A DNA stretch of 64,000 nt from Stutzerimonas zhaodongensis (GCF_003696365.1 NZ_RFFM01000001.1:744001-808000); one strand, 5' to 3'; numbered from the stretch's first letter, positions 1 through 8,826 are shown. Translations and numbers: made by a program. The notes: a model not told the origin generated them from the sequence alone.

Positions 1-845
1 CTGTTCCATGTCTCGTTCAGCTGCCCGTCTAGATAGCCGCTGTAGCTACTGACCCGAAACTCGTCACGAGGAGAGCCTGGAGCAAATTCGTAAGCATCAT
101 CGTATTCGTTCTTGCCACGCTGGTCGTTCAGGCTCAGGCCCGCCTTCCAGTCGGCTTCGAACTGATGGTCGAGCTTCAGGTGCAAAGCTTTGGTGCGCTG
201 CCCATCCTCATCGCGGTCGGCGCCAATGTTGTCACGGGTGATATCGAAGCCTTCGCGTTCGTCGAGGCTGGCACCGAGGTGCACGCGGGTCTTCTCGGTG
301 CCTCCAGACAGGCTCAAGCTGCGCTGAAAGTTCTGTTCGCTGCCGGCGGCCAGTCGTACTTCAGGATTCAATCCCGGCTCACCGCTACGCGTGAAAATCT
401 GGATGACGCCACCGATGGCGTCGGCTCCGTAAAGTGATGAGCGCGGCCCGCGGATGACCTCGATACGCTCAACGCTGTCGATGGCCAGATAGTCGAGGCG
501 GGTGAAGCCGCTAGTTGCCGAGGATATGCGCTGGCCGTCCAGCAAGACCAGGGTTTGTGCCGTGCCGGTGCCTCGCAGTGATAACGAGGGCAGACCACCG
601 GCGCTGCTAACAAGCACGCCAGGAACCCGTCGCAGCAGCTCAGGCAGACTGCGGGCCTGCAGGCGCTCGATATCAGCGCGAGTAAATACCGTGTTGGCGG
701 CGGTGGCCTGTGCACGTGGTTCTGCTTGGCGCGCCGAGGTGACGAGCATGTTTGGCAATTGATAGCTGTCACTCAGTTTCGTATCGGCATATGCCTGGGT
801 GGCCGGCAGCAGTGCAACGGCGATGGCAAGACGGGACAGTTTCAT
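1..845 (-). CDS. btuB: TonB-dependent vitamin B12 receptor BtuB, 5' part only
   Basis: The minus-strand frame stays open from the ATG at 845 to the window edge, giving the first 281 residues; the C-terminal barrel lies outside. A signal peptide of about 20 residues (MKLSRLAIAVALLPATQAYA) is followed by a TonB-box-like segment (MLVTSARQ) and a plug domain with the BtuB-type signatures VERIEVIRGPRSSLYGADA and IGGVIQIFTR. The family imports cobalamin across the outer membrane with energy from TonB. The cobalamin riboswitch directly upstream (about 945-1125) strongly supports the substrate. The start has an AGGA Shine-Dalgarno, part of it held in a hairpin. Imported B12 would serve the B12-dependent EutBC and QueG encoded in this window. 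The function rests on the plug and the riboswitch, since most of the barrel is not visible. Confidence 0.9.
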   Translation of the reverse strand, partial: MKLSRLAIAVALLPATQAYADTKLSDSYQLPNMLVTSARQAEPRAQATAANTVFTRADIERLQARSLPELLRRVPGVLVSSAGGLPSLSLRGTGTAQTLVLLDGQRISSATSGFTRLDYLAIDSVERIEVIRGPRSSLYGADAIGGVIQIFTRSGEPGLNPEVRLAAGSEQNFQRSLSLSGGTEKTRVHLGASLDEREGFDITRDNIGADRDEDGQRTKALHLKLDHQFEADWKAGLSLNDQRGKNEYDDAYEFAPGSPRDEFRVSSYSGYLDGQLNETWN

Positions 846-856
846 CAGGTTCAATC

Positions 857-878
857 CTCAAAAGATCGTACTTTTGAG
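857..878 (-). promoter_or_regulatory. Hairpin holding part of the btuB ribosome-binding site
   Basis: On the minus strand the arms CTCAAAAG and CTTTTGAG pair perfectly over 8 bp around a 6-nt loop. The 3' arm contains the GAG of the GAGGA Shine-Dalgarno, which lies about 9 nt before the btuB start codon. This fits the expression platform of the upstream B12 riboswitch. That it is the ligand-controlled element is inference. Confidence 0.6.
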
Positions 879-906
879 GAGGGCAGAAACAAGCGCGGGG
901 ACTGGC

Positions 907-1125
907 GGGCAGCAGCGCTTGACGGTGCTGCCCTCCGCAACACCAGTCGAATCCGCGAGGCCGGTCTCCGGACTCTCGACGCGCATCACGCTCACCTTCC
1001 CATGCCGTAGCACAGTGGCGTTCGAGCGGACGGCGATCCTACGGATCGCGGTCGATTACCGTTGCGGGGGCAGCGCCGGCCTTGCTCATGGAGCGCACCG
1101 GCTTCCCGTTTAATGCAGACCTCGC
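907..1125 (-). promoter_or_regulatory. Cobalamin (B12) riboswitch upstream of btuB
   Basis: Reading the minus strand, the conserved cobalamin-aptamer blocks occur in order: ACGGGAAGCCGGTGC (about 1110-1096), GCTGCCCCCGCAACGGTAAT (about 1074-1055), the B12 box GCCACTG (1019-1013), GGAAGGTGAGCGTGATGCG, and the closing GAGTCCGGAGACCGGCC (about 976-960). A strong hairpin with 8-bp arms (GGGCAGCA/TGCTGCCC, 907-933) follows. The aptamer family senses adenosylcobalamin or a related cobalamin and usually represses downstream expression when B12 is plentiful. The gene controlled is btuB. The aptamer edges are approximate. Confidence 0.93.
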
Positions 1126-1350
1126 GGTCGTGCACACCTTGGCGGATAAGAAAATCGCGCGAACCTTACGGGCTGCGTGGGTGAAAGACAAGCAAAGCGC
1201 TTGGCGGCCGGATGTCGCAGGGCGCGCGTAGCGTAGTGTCCGCGTGTAGCGTGTTAGGCAGCTCGGCAACTACGGGAGGCCTGACGCGTAGCCGGTTGTG
1301 CTGGCTACCGCAGTGCTACAGGCGCGGGTTGCCGTCCGCGCCTGCGCTGA
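1126..1350. other. Intergenic stretch between dxs end and riboswitch; hairpins only
   Basis: I see no gene here. An inverted repeat at 1319-1344 (CAGGCGCGG / CCGCGCCTG, 8-nt loop) lies just past the dxs stop codon and could end dxs-operon transcription, although no T-run follows on the minus strand. A second small dyad (GTAGCC / GGCTAC) lies near 1289-1308. The btuB promoter should lie at the right of the riboswitch, but no clear -35/-10 pair was recognised. Confidence 0.45.
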
Positions 1351-3240
1351 TCAGAGCGCGGCCAGTCTGGTGCGGATCGCCGACTCGATACCTGCTGCAT
1401 CGAGACCGCATTCCTTGAGCATCTCGCTGGGTTTGGCGTGCTCGACGTAGTAGTCCGGCAGACCCAGATGCAGGATTGGCTTCTGTAGGTTGTTCGCGGC
1501 GAGGAATTCGCCCACCGCACTGCCAGCGCCGCCCATGATGCTGTTCTCTTCAATGGTCACAAGCAGCTCATGGCCGTCGGCCATCTGGCGCACCAGCGCT
1601 TCATCCAGCGGTTTGACGAAGCGCATGTCGACCACGGTGGCATCTAGCGAGTCGGCAACCTGTAGGGCTTCGGTCAGCTGCACGCCGAAAACCAGGAGGG
1701 CGACCTTGCTGCCCTGGCGGCGGACCACGCCCTTGCCGATTTCCAGGGGCTCTAGGCCGGGTTCGATGGTGGCATTCGGGCCGGTACCGCGCGGATAGCG
1801 CACTGCCGCCGGGCCTTGGAAGTGATAACCGGTGGTGAGCATACGGCGCATTTCGTTTTCGTCGCTCGGCGTCATCACCAGCATGCCGGGGACGCAGCGC
1901 AGATACGATAGGTCGAAACTGCCCGCATGAGTCGGGCCGTCTTCGCCGACCAGCCCTGCGCGGTCGATGGCGAAGAGCACATCGAGGTTCTGCACCGCCA
2001 CGTCATGGATCAGCTGATCGTAGGCGCGCTGCAGGAAGGTCGAGTAGATGGCGACCACCGGTTTGGCCCCTTCACAGGCCATGCCTGCAGCCAGGGTCAC
2101 CGCATGTTGCTCGGCGATGGCTACGTCGAAATAGCGGTCTGGGTAGCGCTCGCTGAACTCGATGAGGTCGGAGCCTTCCTTCATGGCCGGAGTGATGCCG
2201 GTCAGGCGCGCGTCGGCCGCGGCCATGTCGCACAGCCACTGGCCGAATACGTTGGAGTATTTGGGGCCGCTGGGCTTCTTCGGCGCAACGGGGGCGCCGA
2301 CCGGTTCCAGCTTGCTGATCGCGTGCCAGGTGATGGGGTCGACTTCGGCCGGGGCGAAACCCTTGCCCTTCTTGGTCACCACATGGAGAAACTGCGGGCC
2401 GGGAAGATCGCGCATGTTGCGCAGCGTGGCGATCAGGGTTGGCAGGTCATGGCCGTCGATGGGGCCGATGTAATTCCAGCCGAGCTCTTCGAACAGGGTG
2501 CCGGGAACCAGCATGCCCTTGGCATATTCTTCGGTGCGGCGGGCAATTTCCCAGGCGCCCGGCAGGCGTGAGAGCACCTTCTTGCTGCCTTCGCGCATGC
2601 TCGAATAGGTGCGGCTGGAAAGAATCTTGGCCAGATAATTGGATAGGCCGCCGACGTTGCGCGAGATCGACATGTCGTTGTCGTTGAGCACGATCAGCAT
2701 GTCGGCCCCGACTTCGGGCGCGTGATTCAGCGCTTCGAACGCCATGCCTGCGGTCAGCGCACCGTCGCCGATGACGGCAATGGATTTGCGCTTCTTGCCT
2801 TGCAGGCGTGCGGCGATGGCCATGCCCAATGCGGCGCTTATGGAGGTGCTGGAGTGGCCGACTCCAAAGGTGTCGTATTCGCTCTCGCTGCGGCGCGGGA
2901 AGGCTGCGAGGCCGTCCTTCTGGCGCAGGCTCTCCATGCGCTCACGGCGACCGGTGAGAATCTTGTGTGGATAGGCCTGATGGCCCACGTCCCAGACCAG
3001 GCGATCGGCCGGTGTGTCGTAGACGTAGTGCAAAGCGATGGTCAGTTCGATCACGCCGAGACCGGCGCCGAAATGCCCGCCGGTCCGACCTACGCTGTAG
3101 AGGAGGTCCTGACGCAGCTCGTTGGCGAGTTCTTCGAGTTCCGCTTCGCCCAGCCGGCGTAGTTGCTCGGGAGTAGCCGCGCGATCTAGAACGGGCGTCG
3201 CAGGACGGACCCGAGGAATCTCATGAAACGTCTTGGGCAT
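1351..3240 (-). CDS. dxs: 1-deoxy-D-xylulose-5-phosphate synthase
   Basis: This thiamine-diphosphate enzyme condenses pyruvate with glyceraldehyde 3-phosphate to 1-deoxy-D-xylulose 5-phosphate. That is the first step of the MEP isoprenoid pathway and also feeds thiamine and pyridoxal synthesis. The 629-residue protein is full length. It shows [10 protein letters not shown]-type (here [14 protein letters not shown]) and [12 protein letters not shown] motifs, the ThDP/Mg motif beginning GDGALTAG and ending NDNDMS, and the transketolase-like [16 protein letters not shown] chose the ATG at 3240 (MPKTFHEIP) because Pseudomonas Dxs proteins begin this way; an in-frame ATG at 3252 adds four residues, and neither has a strong Shine-Dalgarno. 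ispA and xseB lie upstream in the same direction, so the transcript probably runs xseB-ispA-dxs. Confidence 0.97.
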   Translation of the reverse strand: MPKTFHEIPRVRPATPVLDRAATPEQLRRLGEAELEELANELRQDLLYSVGRTGGHFGAGLGVIELTIALHYVYDTPADRLVWDVGHQAYPHKILTGRRERMESLRQKDGLAAFPRRSESEYDTFGVGHSSTSISAALGMAIAARLQGKKRKSIAVIGDGALTAGMAFEALNHAPEVGADMLIVLNDNDMSISRNVGGLSNYLAKILSSRTYSSMREGSKKVLSRLPGAWEIARRTEEYAKGMLVPGTLFEELGWNYIGPIDGHDLPTLIATLRNMRDLPGPQFLHVVTKKGKGFAPAEVDPITWHAISKLEPVGAPVAPKKPSGPKYSNVFGQWLCDMAAADARLTGITPAMKEGSDLIEFSERYPDRYFDVAIAEQHAVTLAAGMACEGAKPVVAIYSTFLQRAYDQLIHDVAVQNLDVLFAIDRAGLVGEDGPTHAGSFDLSYLRCVPGMLVMTPSDENEMRRMLTTGYHFQGPAAVRYPRGTGPNATIEPGLEPLEIGKGVVRRQGSKVALLVFGVQLTEALQVADSLDATVVDMRFVKPLDEALVRQMADGHELLVTIEENSIMGGAGSAVGEFLAANNLQKPILHLGLPDYYVEHAKPSEMLKECGLDAAGIESAIRTRLAAL

Positions 3241-3361
3241 CGGGCGAATCATTTTGGCTGAAAAAAGAGCCGCAGTTTACCCGATGGTTACTACGATAAG
3301 AACGACTCAAGCACCAACGGTCACCGCTAAATGGTGCGAGCGCATGGTAGCGGCTCGGCAA

Positions 3362-4249
3362 TCAGCTGCGGCGTTCGACGATAAAGCAGGCCAGTTGACG
3401 CAAGGGCTCGGCACGTTCACCAAAAGGGGCGACAGCCTCGAGTGCCAGGTCACGCAATTCCAACGCGTACGCCTTGGCGCTTTCCATGCCCAGTAGCGCT
3501 GGATAAGTGGGTTTGTCTCGGGCGATATCGGCGCCCTGATGCTTGCCGAGAGTAGCGGTGTCGCTTTCCACATCGAGGATGTCGTCCTGCACCTGAAAGG
3601 CCAGCCCGATTGCCTGTGCGTATTGCTGTAGCGACGCCAGCTTCTCGGCGTCGGCCTGTCCGCTGGCGAGCGCACCCAAGCGCACGCTCGCTTCGATCAG
3701 CGCACCGGTCTTGTGGCGGTGCATGAGTTCAAGGGCCGTGCGGTCGAGCTTCAGACCCACCGACCCGAGATCGATTGCTTGTCCGCCGACCATGCCCGCA
3801 GGCCCTGCGGCACGGGCAAGGCTGGTGAACATTTCCAGGCGCAACGACGGATCGGACGGGTTCAGCGCGTCGCCAGCCAGCGCCTCGAAGGCCAGGCTTT
3901 GCAATCCGTCGCCAGCGAGAATGGCGCAGGCCTCGTCGAATGCCTTATGTGTGGTGGGCTGGCCGCGACGCAGGTCGTCGTCGTCCATGGCCGGCAGATC
4001 GTCATGCACCAGCGAGTAAGCATGGATCAGCTCGACCGCACAGGCTGCGCCATCGGCCTTTGCACTATCGCCACCTAGCGCTTCGCAGGCTGCGTAGACC
4101 AACAGCGGGCGCACACGCTTGCCGCCATTCATCACGCTGTAGCGCATGGCTTGATAGAGGCGTTCGAGTTGCGGGCGTGGCGGATGGAAGAGCGTCTCGA
4201 GGCTGCTGTCGACGCGTTGCTGGCAGCGTTTCTGGTAGTCGCCGATCAT
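3362..4249 (-). CDS. ispA: (2E,6E)-farnesyl diphosphate synthase (geranyltranstransferase)
   Basis: IspA adds isopentenyl diphosphate to dimethylallyl and geranyl diphosphate to make farnesyl diphosphate, the precursor of ubiquinone side chains and undecaprenyl phosphate. The 295-residue product has both aspartate-rich polyprenyl synthase motifs: [10 protein letters not shown] at residues 83-92 and [10 protein letters not shown] near 221-230. It also has the GGKRVRPLL motif near residue 42. Its start codon overlaps the xseB stop (ATGA), indicating translational coupling, and dxs follows about 120 bp downstream. Length and motifs are standard for the family. Confidence 0.97.
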   Translation of the reverse strand: MIGDYQKRCQQRVDSSLETLFHPPRPQLERLYQAMRYSVMNGGKRVRPLLVYAACEALGGDSAKADGAACAVELIHAYSLVHDDLPAMDDDDLRRGQPTTHKAFDEACAILAGDGLQSLAFEALAGDALNPSDPSLRLEMFTSLARAAGPAGMVGGQAIDLGSVGLKLDRTALELMHRHKTGALIEASVRLGALASGQADAEKLASLQQYAQAIGLAFQVQDDILDVESDTATLGKHQGADIARDKPTYPALLGMESAKAYALELRDLALEAVAPFGERAEPLRQLACFIVERRS

Positions 4250-4488
4250 GCTTCGGGATCCACCTCGAATGGGGCTTCCTGCAATTTGCCGTCGCGCTCG
4301 AGCAGGATCTGCACTTTCTGTTCGGCCTGGCTGAGTGCTGCCTGGCAGTCACGGGTCAGGCCGATGCCTTGCTCGAAGCAGGTCAGCGAATCCTCCAGCG
4401 AAAGCTCGCCGCTTTCCAGGCGCTCGACAAGCTGCTGTAGCTCGGCGAGGGATTGTTCGAAATCAAGGGCGACTTTCTTGCGGGCCAT
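4246..4488 (-). CDS. xseB: Exodeoxyribonuclease VII small subunit
   Basis: XseB is the small subunit of exonuclease VII, which degrades single-stranded DNA in both directions together with XseA (not in this window). The 80-residue product starts [14 protein letters not shown] and contains the conserved helical core [20 protein letters not shown], followed by CFEQGIGL. The reading frame extends 21 codons further upstream, but the ATG at 4488 gives the normal family length and has an AGG-containing site upstream. It overlaps ispA by 4 bp, the usual xseB-ispA-dxs arrangement in pseudomonads. Confidence 0.95.
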   Translation of the reverse strand: MARKKVALDFEQSLAELQQLVERLESGELSLEDSLTCFEQGIGLTRDCQAALSQAEQKVQILLERDGKLQEAPFEVDPEA

Positions 4489-4570
4489 GGCGGAACCTGT
4501 TCTCTGCGGCTGCTCTGAAACGGGCAGGACACTAGCAGAGCTGGGCGGCATAAGCCATAAGCCGACCGGG

Positions 4571-5353
4571 CTATGCGAGGCTTCCTGGCCAGTAAGTGGC
4601 CAGGAAGTAATAGATCGTCATGGTGCCTCCCACCAGGATGACGAACGCGCGGAGCCAGGCGGCTGGCAGCTTCTTGCTCAGCGCACCGCCGGCGTAGCCG
4701 CCAAGGGTAGTGCCAACCAGCAAAATGGTGAGTTCGTACAGGCTTACACGTCCAGCGATGATGAAGGTGGCGGTGGCAACGCTATAGATCACGGCCGAAA
4801 TCAGGTTTTTCAGTGCGTTGGCGCGGACCAGCTGATGGCCTTCGATGGAAAACGCCGCCAACTGCAGGATACCCATGCCAGCCCCGAAATATCCCCCATA
4901 GATGGAGACCAGCCCGTGCGCGGCGAGCGATGCCGGCGCATGGGGAGGTATCGCGCTTTCATCCTTGCGGCGTGCCGCGAGCCAGCGGCTCAGCCACGGG
5001 CTTGCCGCAAAAAGGGCGGTAGCCAGCAGTAACAGCCACGGGATCAGCAGGCTGAACACGTCGTCGCCACTGGCGAGCAGCAGCAGCCCACCGAGGAGCC
5101 CGCCGAGCAATCCGGCCAGCAGCAGCGGGATCAGGTAACGGCCCAGCGGGCGCAGCGCCGAGCGTGCCGCCCAGGCGGCAGCGAGGCTGGCTGGCCAGAG
5201 CGCCACAGCATTGGTCGCGTTGGCGGTGACGGGTGGCAAGCCGGTGGCGAGCAGAGCAGGAAACGAAAAGAACGTGCCGCCCCCGGCAAGGGCGTTCATG
5301 CCGCCGGCGGCAAAGCCGGCAGCGATGAGCAACAGCATGTCGAACAGAGGCAT
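4571..5353 (-). CDS. TSUP (TauE/SafE, DUF81) family membrane permease
   Basis: The 260-residue protein is almost entirely hydrophobic, with about eight predicted membrane segments. It has the family features: an N-terminal [18 protein letters not shown]-type loop and a repeated half with [11 protein letters not shown] near the middle. TSUP proteins transport sulfur-containing or organic anions such as sulfite, sulfoacetate or taurine-derived compounds, but substrate cannot be read from the sequence. It stands alone between xseB (same strand, gap about 80 bp) and the divergent-regulator region. There is no neighbouring sulfur gene to suggest a role. Confidence 0.88.
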   Translation of the reverse strand: MPLFDMLLLIAAGFAAGGMNALAGGGTFFSFPALLATGLPPVTANATNAVALWPASLAAAWAARSALRPLGRYLIPLLLAGLLGGLLGGLLLLASGDDVFSLLIPWLLLLATALFAASPWLSRWLAARRKDESAIPPHAPASLAAHGLVSIYGGYFGAGMGILQLAAFSIEGHQLVRANALKNLISAVIYSVATATFIIAGRVSLYELTILLVGTTLGGYAGGALSKKLPAAWLRAFVILVGGTMTIYYFLATYWPGSLA

Positions 5354-5446
5354 CGGAGCGGCTCATGGCAAAAGAGATGCAGATTATCCAAGCGGCGTCC
5401 TACTGTCAGTACGCCAATTAGCAGCAACGCCGCGCTCTTTGAACGC

Positions 5447-5863
5447 TTAGTCGCGCCTTGCTTGTTCAGGCCGGACGCTCGTCAGTTCATTGAGGATGCC
5501 GCAACCCTGGATGGGGCGAGTGCCGGTGCAACAGCTGCGCAGTTCCTGCAGCTGGCGCTCCAATGCGTGAAGACTTTCCAGCCGTGTGCGCACGCGCTCG
5601 AGCTGCTCGTCGATCAGCTGGTTGATGTCGCCACAGCTGTCGTCGGGATGACTGGAGAACGCCAGCAGTTGGCGAATATCGGCCAAGCCGATATCCAGCG
5701 CGCGGCAATGACGGATGAAGGTCAACTGCGCGAGCTGCCTCGAGGAGTAGGCGCGATAGCCATTGGCGCCACGCTCGGGGGCCGGCATCAGCCCGACCTT
5801 TTCGTAATAGCGGATGGTCTCCACGTCCACACCCGCTGCGGTACTCAGCTCGCCTATGCGCAT
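5447..5863 (-). CDS. MerR-family metal-responsive regulator, CadR/PbrR type
   Basis: MerR regulators sit on an over-long promoter spacer and twist it on binding their inducer. This 138-residue protein starts with the MerR helix-turn-helix (MRIGELSTAAGVDVETIRYY) and has a long dimerisation helix. The C-terminal cysteines are placed as in cadmium/lead sensors: Cys77, Cys111-Cys112 and Cys121, close to the Cys77/112/119 ligands known for CadR. It is transcribed divergently from the cation transporter at 5951, with one perfect MerR dyad between them. It most likely senses Cd, Pb or Zn and activates that transporter; the exact metal is not determinable here. Confidence 0.88.
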   Translation of the reverse strand: MRIGELSTAAGVDVETIRYYEKVGLMPAPERGANGYRAYSSRQLAQLTFIRHCRALDIGLADIRQLLAFSSHPDDSCGDINQLIDEQLERVRTRLESLHALERQLQELRSCCTGTRPIQGCGILNELTSVRPEQARRD

Positions 5864-5889
5864 GTGATCACCTGCTCGCTACAAAGGGC

Positions 5890-5920
5890 TTGACCCTGGA
5901 GCTGCTCCAGGGTGTGCAAT
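5890..5920 (+). promoter_or_regulatory. MerR-type operator-promoter for the cation transporter
   Basis: The -35 box TTGACC (5890-5895) and the -10 box TGCAAT (5915-5920) are separated by 19 bp, the over-long spacer typical of MerR-activated promoters. A perfect 10-1-10 dyad (ACCCTGGAGC T GCTCCAGGGT, 5893-5913) fills the spacer. It resembles the CadR/PbrR/ZntR box, ACCCT...AGGGT. It lies about 30 bp upstream of the transporter start and close to the regulator start, so it probably serves both. Confidence 0.88.
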
Positions 5921-5950
5921 GCCGGGACTATAGTTCAGGAGGCGTTGCAA

Positions 5951-6568
5951 ATGTCATCCAGATGCTGTGACTCCGGCTGCTCGGCTCCGGTAGTCAGCCC
6001 AGGCTTTCGCAAGGCGCTGTGGATCGCGTTGGCGATCAACCTCGTCATGTTCGTCGTAGAGATCATCAGCGGGCTGCGTTCGGGCTCGGTATCGCTGCTG
6101 GCCGACGCCATCGATTTTGCTGGCGACGCGGCCAACTACGCCATCACGCTGGTGGTGCTGTCCATGGGGCTGGTGTGGCGCTCTCGCGCTGCGATGGTCA
6201 AAGGCATTTCGATGTTGGCCTTCGGTGTATTCGTGCTCGGCCGTGCCGGCTGGTCGATCTACGCCGATGTTGTACCCGAACCGCTCACGATGGGTGTTAT
6301 CGGAGCCTTGGCTCTGGTTGCCAACTTGATCGTTGCGTTGTTGCTCTACGCCTTTCGCGAGGGCGATTCCAATATGCGCTCGGTCTGGCTGTGCAGCCGC
6401 AACGATGCGATTGGCAATATTGCCGTGATGGTCGCCGCGGCTGGCGTATTGGGCACCGGGTCCGGTTGGCCGGACCTGATCGTCGCGCTGATCATGGCGG
6501 GCCTGGCGCTCTCAGCCGGCTACTCGGTGGTTCGCCAGGCCCGGCAGGAACTGCGCAAAGTCGGTTAG
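5951..6568 (+). CDS. Small cation transporter, CDF-like, lacking the C-terminal domain
   Basis: The 205-residue protein has about six membrane segments and resembles the membrane half of cation diffusion facilitators. The family's acidic signature appears as SLLADAIDFAGDAANYAI, and TM5 carries SRNDAIGNIAVM, where classical CDFs have HxxxD-type metal ligands. The N-terminus is cysteine-rich (MSSRCCDSGC), a possible metal-loading tail. The usual cytoplasmic C-terminal dimerisation domain is absent. I chose the ATG at 5951, with an AGGAGG site 7 bp upstream, over a GTG at 5912 that lies inside the operator. Control by the adjacent CadR-like regulator implies efflux of a soft or divalent metal; the direction and metal are inferred. 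Confidence 0.82.
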   Translation: MSSRCCDSGCSAPVVSPGFRKALWIALAINLVMFVVEIISGLRSGSVSLLADAIDFAGDAANYAITLVVLSMGLVWRSRAAMVKGISMLAFGVFVLGRAGWSIYADVVPEPLTMGVIGALALVANLIVALLLYAFREGDSNMRSVWLCSRNDAIGNIAVMVAAAGVLGTGSGWPDLIVALIMAGLALSAGYSVVRQARQELRKVG

Positions 6569-7578
6569 CCGCGGCCACGGCCCGACGCGATGGACGCGAC
6601 CACCGCAACTGCGCCAACGGTGACCGCGGCCAGACCAGCCACCGCAAGCTTGCCCACGGTTTCACTGCTCAGTGCGATGGCGTTGTCCTTGATCTGGTCG
6701 TCGAAGCGTCCATCGACGCGGTGCAGCCCGTCCACCGGCTCGTACAGGTTGTCCGGCTGCTCCGGATTGGCCGGCTCGTCAGTCAACTGTCCGCTCCAGG
6801 CCTGCTTGGCCATCATCTTGTCGAGCAGGCCCGGCATGAACATGTTGCCAATGATCGCCTTGAGCGACGCACTTCCCAGCCACAGCTCCCGCGGCGCTTC
6901 TGTGGCGGCGCGCAGGATGGCTTTCGCTGCCACCTCGGGCGTGTGGATCGGCGGAACCGGTTGCGGGCGCTTTTGCATCTTGTTGCGCGACCAGTCGAAT
7001 TGCGGCGTGTTGTGCGCGGGCAGCTGGACCATGGTCAGCCTGACCCGGCTTTTCGCGTGGATCAGCTCGCAACGCAGTGAATCGGTGAAGCCACGTGTCG
7101 CGAATTTTGCAGCGCAGTAAGCCGACTGCAGCGGGATGGCGCGATAGGAGAGAGCTGATCCAACCTGGACGATGGTGCCGCGGTCACGGGGGCGCATATG
7201 ACGCAGCGCCGCCAGGGTGCCGTGAACGAAGCCGAGGTAGGTCACGTCAGTGACGCGCTTGTATTCCGCCGCCGTGATTGTCTCAGCCGGGCCGAACACC
7301 GTAGCCATCGCTGCGTTGACCCATACATCGATCGGACCCAGTTCGGTCTCAACCTGCTCGGCCGCGCGATCGATTGCTTCGGCATCGGCCACGTCGGCTG
7401 GAATTGCCAGGACCTTTGCGCCTCGGGCTTCAAGCTCGGTGCGGGTGTCAGCCAGGCCGTCTGCACCGCGGGCAATCAGCGCGACGGAATAACCGGCCTG
7501 GGCAAAGGCATGGGCGGTGGCGCGGCCTACACCCGCTGTGGCACCGCAGATGACGACGGTCGGTTGGCGTGCATTCAT
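6565..7578 (-). CDS. Short-chain dehydrogenase/reductase, membrane-anchored C-terminus
   Basis: The 337-residue protein has the SDR cofactor motif GATAGVG (residues 12-18), NAA in place of the usual NAG near residue 87, and the catalytic set Ser140, Tyr153, Lys157 (YCAAK). It is longer than a classical SDR (about 250). The extra C-terminus ends with a hydrophobic stretch (LAVAGLAAVTVGAVAVVASI) and a basic GRGRG tail, suggesting a membrane anchor. The family oxidises or reduces alcohols and ketones with NAD(P); no substrate is indicated. It converges with the cation transporter, with a 4-bp overlap of stop regions. No functional partner is evident nearby. Confidence 0.85.
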   Translation of the reverse strand: MNARQPTVVICGATAGVGRATAHAFAQAGYSVALIARGADGLADTRTELEARGAKVLAIPADVADAEAIDRAAEQVETELGPIDVWVNAAMATVFGPAETITAAEYKRVTDVTYLGFVHGTLAALRHMRPRDRGTIVQVGSALSYRAIPLQSAYCAAKFATRGFTDSLRCELIHAKSRVRLTMVQLPAHNTPQFDWSRNKMQKRPQPVPPIHTPEVAAKAILRAATEAPRELWLGSASLKAIIGNMFMPGLLDKMMAKQAWSGQLTDEPANPEQPDNLYEPVDGLHRVDGRFDDQIKDNAIALSSETVGKLAVAGLAAVTVGAVAVVASIASGRGRG

Positions 7579-7687
7579 GTGGGGCTCCGATAGGCTTTGG
7601 GGAATGACTTAACGTCTACATCAGAGCTCTGCAACGGTAGCTCAGGTTCCCTTGCATTGCTTTGCGTTGCGGCGACGTATGACGGCA

Positions 7688-8230
7688 TCAGCTTTTTTTG
7701 CTGTTCCCTGTCTTGCAGTTCGGCTCGGTGGTGAAGGTTCTCGACGAATCCACCAGCCCGACGTCTTCCAGCATGCGACGTCCGATGAGCACGGGATAAT
7801 TCATCTTGTCGCGGTCGTTGAGCGAGAATTGATCTTCATAGACCCGATCGCCCAAACACACTTTCATCATCACTACGGGTCGCGAGTCCGCGCCGCCTGC
7901 ACCGCGGACCTTGATCTTCCTTACCACCTTGCGCTCCAGGCGGGTCTTGACCTGTTTCTCGCTGTCCATGTCTTCGAGCTCGACCGTGAAGCGAACCCAG
8001 TCGTCGCCGTCTTTTTTGAAGCTATCGATGTTTTCGGCATGCATGGAGGAGGTGAGTGCGCCGGTATCGAGCTTGAACTTGACCCGGGTGTTTTCCGGCA
8101 GGATCAAGCCTTCCTCGACCCAGCCAAAAGTGGGTCTGGAATCTGCCAGCACCGGTGATGCTGCAATAGGTAGAGCGGCGAGTAATAGCGGAATGATCGA
8201 GCGTTTGCAGGCGTTTGAAAGGCGCGGCAT
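7688..8230 (-). CDS. Secreted retropepsin-like protein (putative ATP-dependent zinc protease family)
   Basis: The 180-residue product has an N-terminal signal sequence (hydrophobic SIIPLLLAALPIAASPVLA, cleavage near residue 29). It then shows the aspartyl-protease-like motif KLDTGALTSS, with Asp55-Thr-Gly-Ala. Further conserved features are RLERKVVRKIKVRG and a PVLIGRRMLEDVGLVDSS segment. This matches the bacterial family labelled 'ATP-dependent zinc protease' (Pfam Zn_protease/RimB-like), which is structurally retropepsin-like. The export signal sets it apart from the cytoplasmic RimB members that act with RimK. A peptidase or a binding role in the periplasm is inferred; no partner gene is adjacent. 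Confidence 0.78.
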   Translation of the reverse strand: MPRLSNACKRSIIPLLLAALPIAASPVLADSRPTFGWVEEGLILPENTRVKFKLDTGALTSSMHAENIDSFKKDGDDWVRFTVELEDMDSEKQVKTRLERKVVRKIKVRGAGGADSRPVVMMKVCLGDRVYEDQFSLNDRDKMNYPVLIGRRMLEDVGLVDSSRTFTTEPNCKTGNSKKS

Positions 8231-8826
8231 GGAGTCACCTGAAGGATAGCGGGCGTGGACAGATAGATTCGCTCGCTGGGTTTATGTTCAGCGCTGCTAA
8301 CTTGCCTCGGCCAATCGTTTGTTGAACATCAGTCGATGCTGCAAGACACATCCGGATACATGTGTCCAGATTGCCGCATTGCTACAGTTTCTTGCTGATC
8401 GGCTAATCGTTGCGGAGGGGAATTGACAGACTGGCCGCCTAAGGTGCTTGTGGCAGTTCGTTCCATTCTTCGTCGCCCCGCACCCACTGATATTGCCTGG
8501 GGATTCTCCTGTACTGCTTGGCGCGTAGGGGTTGGGGCAGCAAGTCATTCAAGCAGGATCGGCCAATTTCCTGCGCGATGACAGCCTCCTTCTTTGCCTC
8601 CAGCGACGTCGGCGGCTACCCGACGGTTGAAGTCTCGCGGGCGGACCATCGAAGCTGAATGTCCTCCCATTGGCACATTCAATGATCGGGATAGAAAATA
8701 ATTATGTGACGCTCAGGCCTGTTGGCACTCAACCCTTAAGGTCGCGTATTTCGCATCTGTCATCGAGCGACCCTCGTTTTCTCATGGAGGCAATCAATAA
8801 GGAAATTCACTAATGAGAGGTGAACC
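8231..8826. other. 596-bp intergenic region with a possible decayed coding remnant
   Basis: No convincing intact gene. On the minus strand, 8439-8615 is an open 58-codon frame between two stops, with no ATG and protein-like composition (contains QYRRIPRQYQWVRGDEEWN and ends NELPQAP). In the same frame just beyond the upstream stop is an ATG-led 20-codon piece (begins MCQWEDIQLRW). I cannot assign a family. The right end carries an AT-richer segment (8685-8710, AGAAAATAATTATG) that may hold the manganese catalase promoter, and a 9-codon ATG frame at 8785. Confidence 0.35.

Noticed and set aside
6019-7080. A 353-codon plus-strand frame over the cation transporter and the SDR gene
   Set aside because: It crosses two convergent confident genes in other frames; composition is Arg/His-rich.
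8297-8548. An 83-codon minus-strand frame in the 8.2-8.8 kb gap
   Set aside because: Cys/Ser/Thr-rich with no ribosome site; the neighbouring frame at 8439-8615 looks more protein-like.
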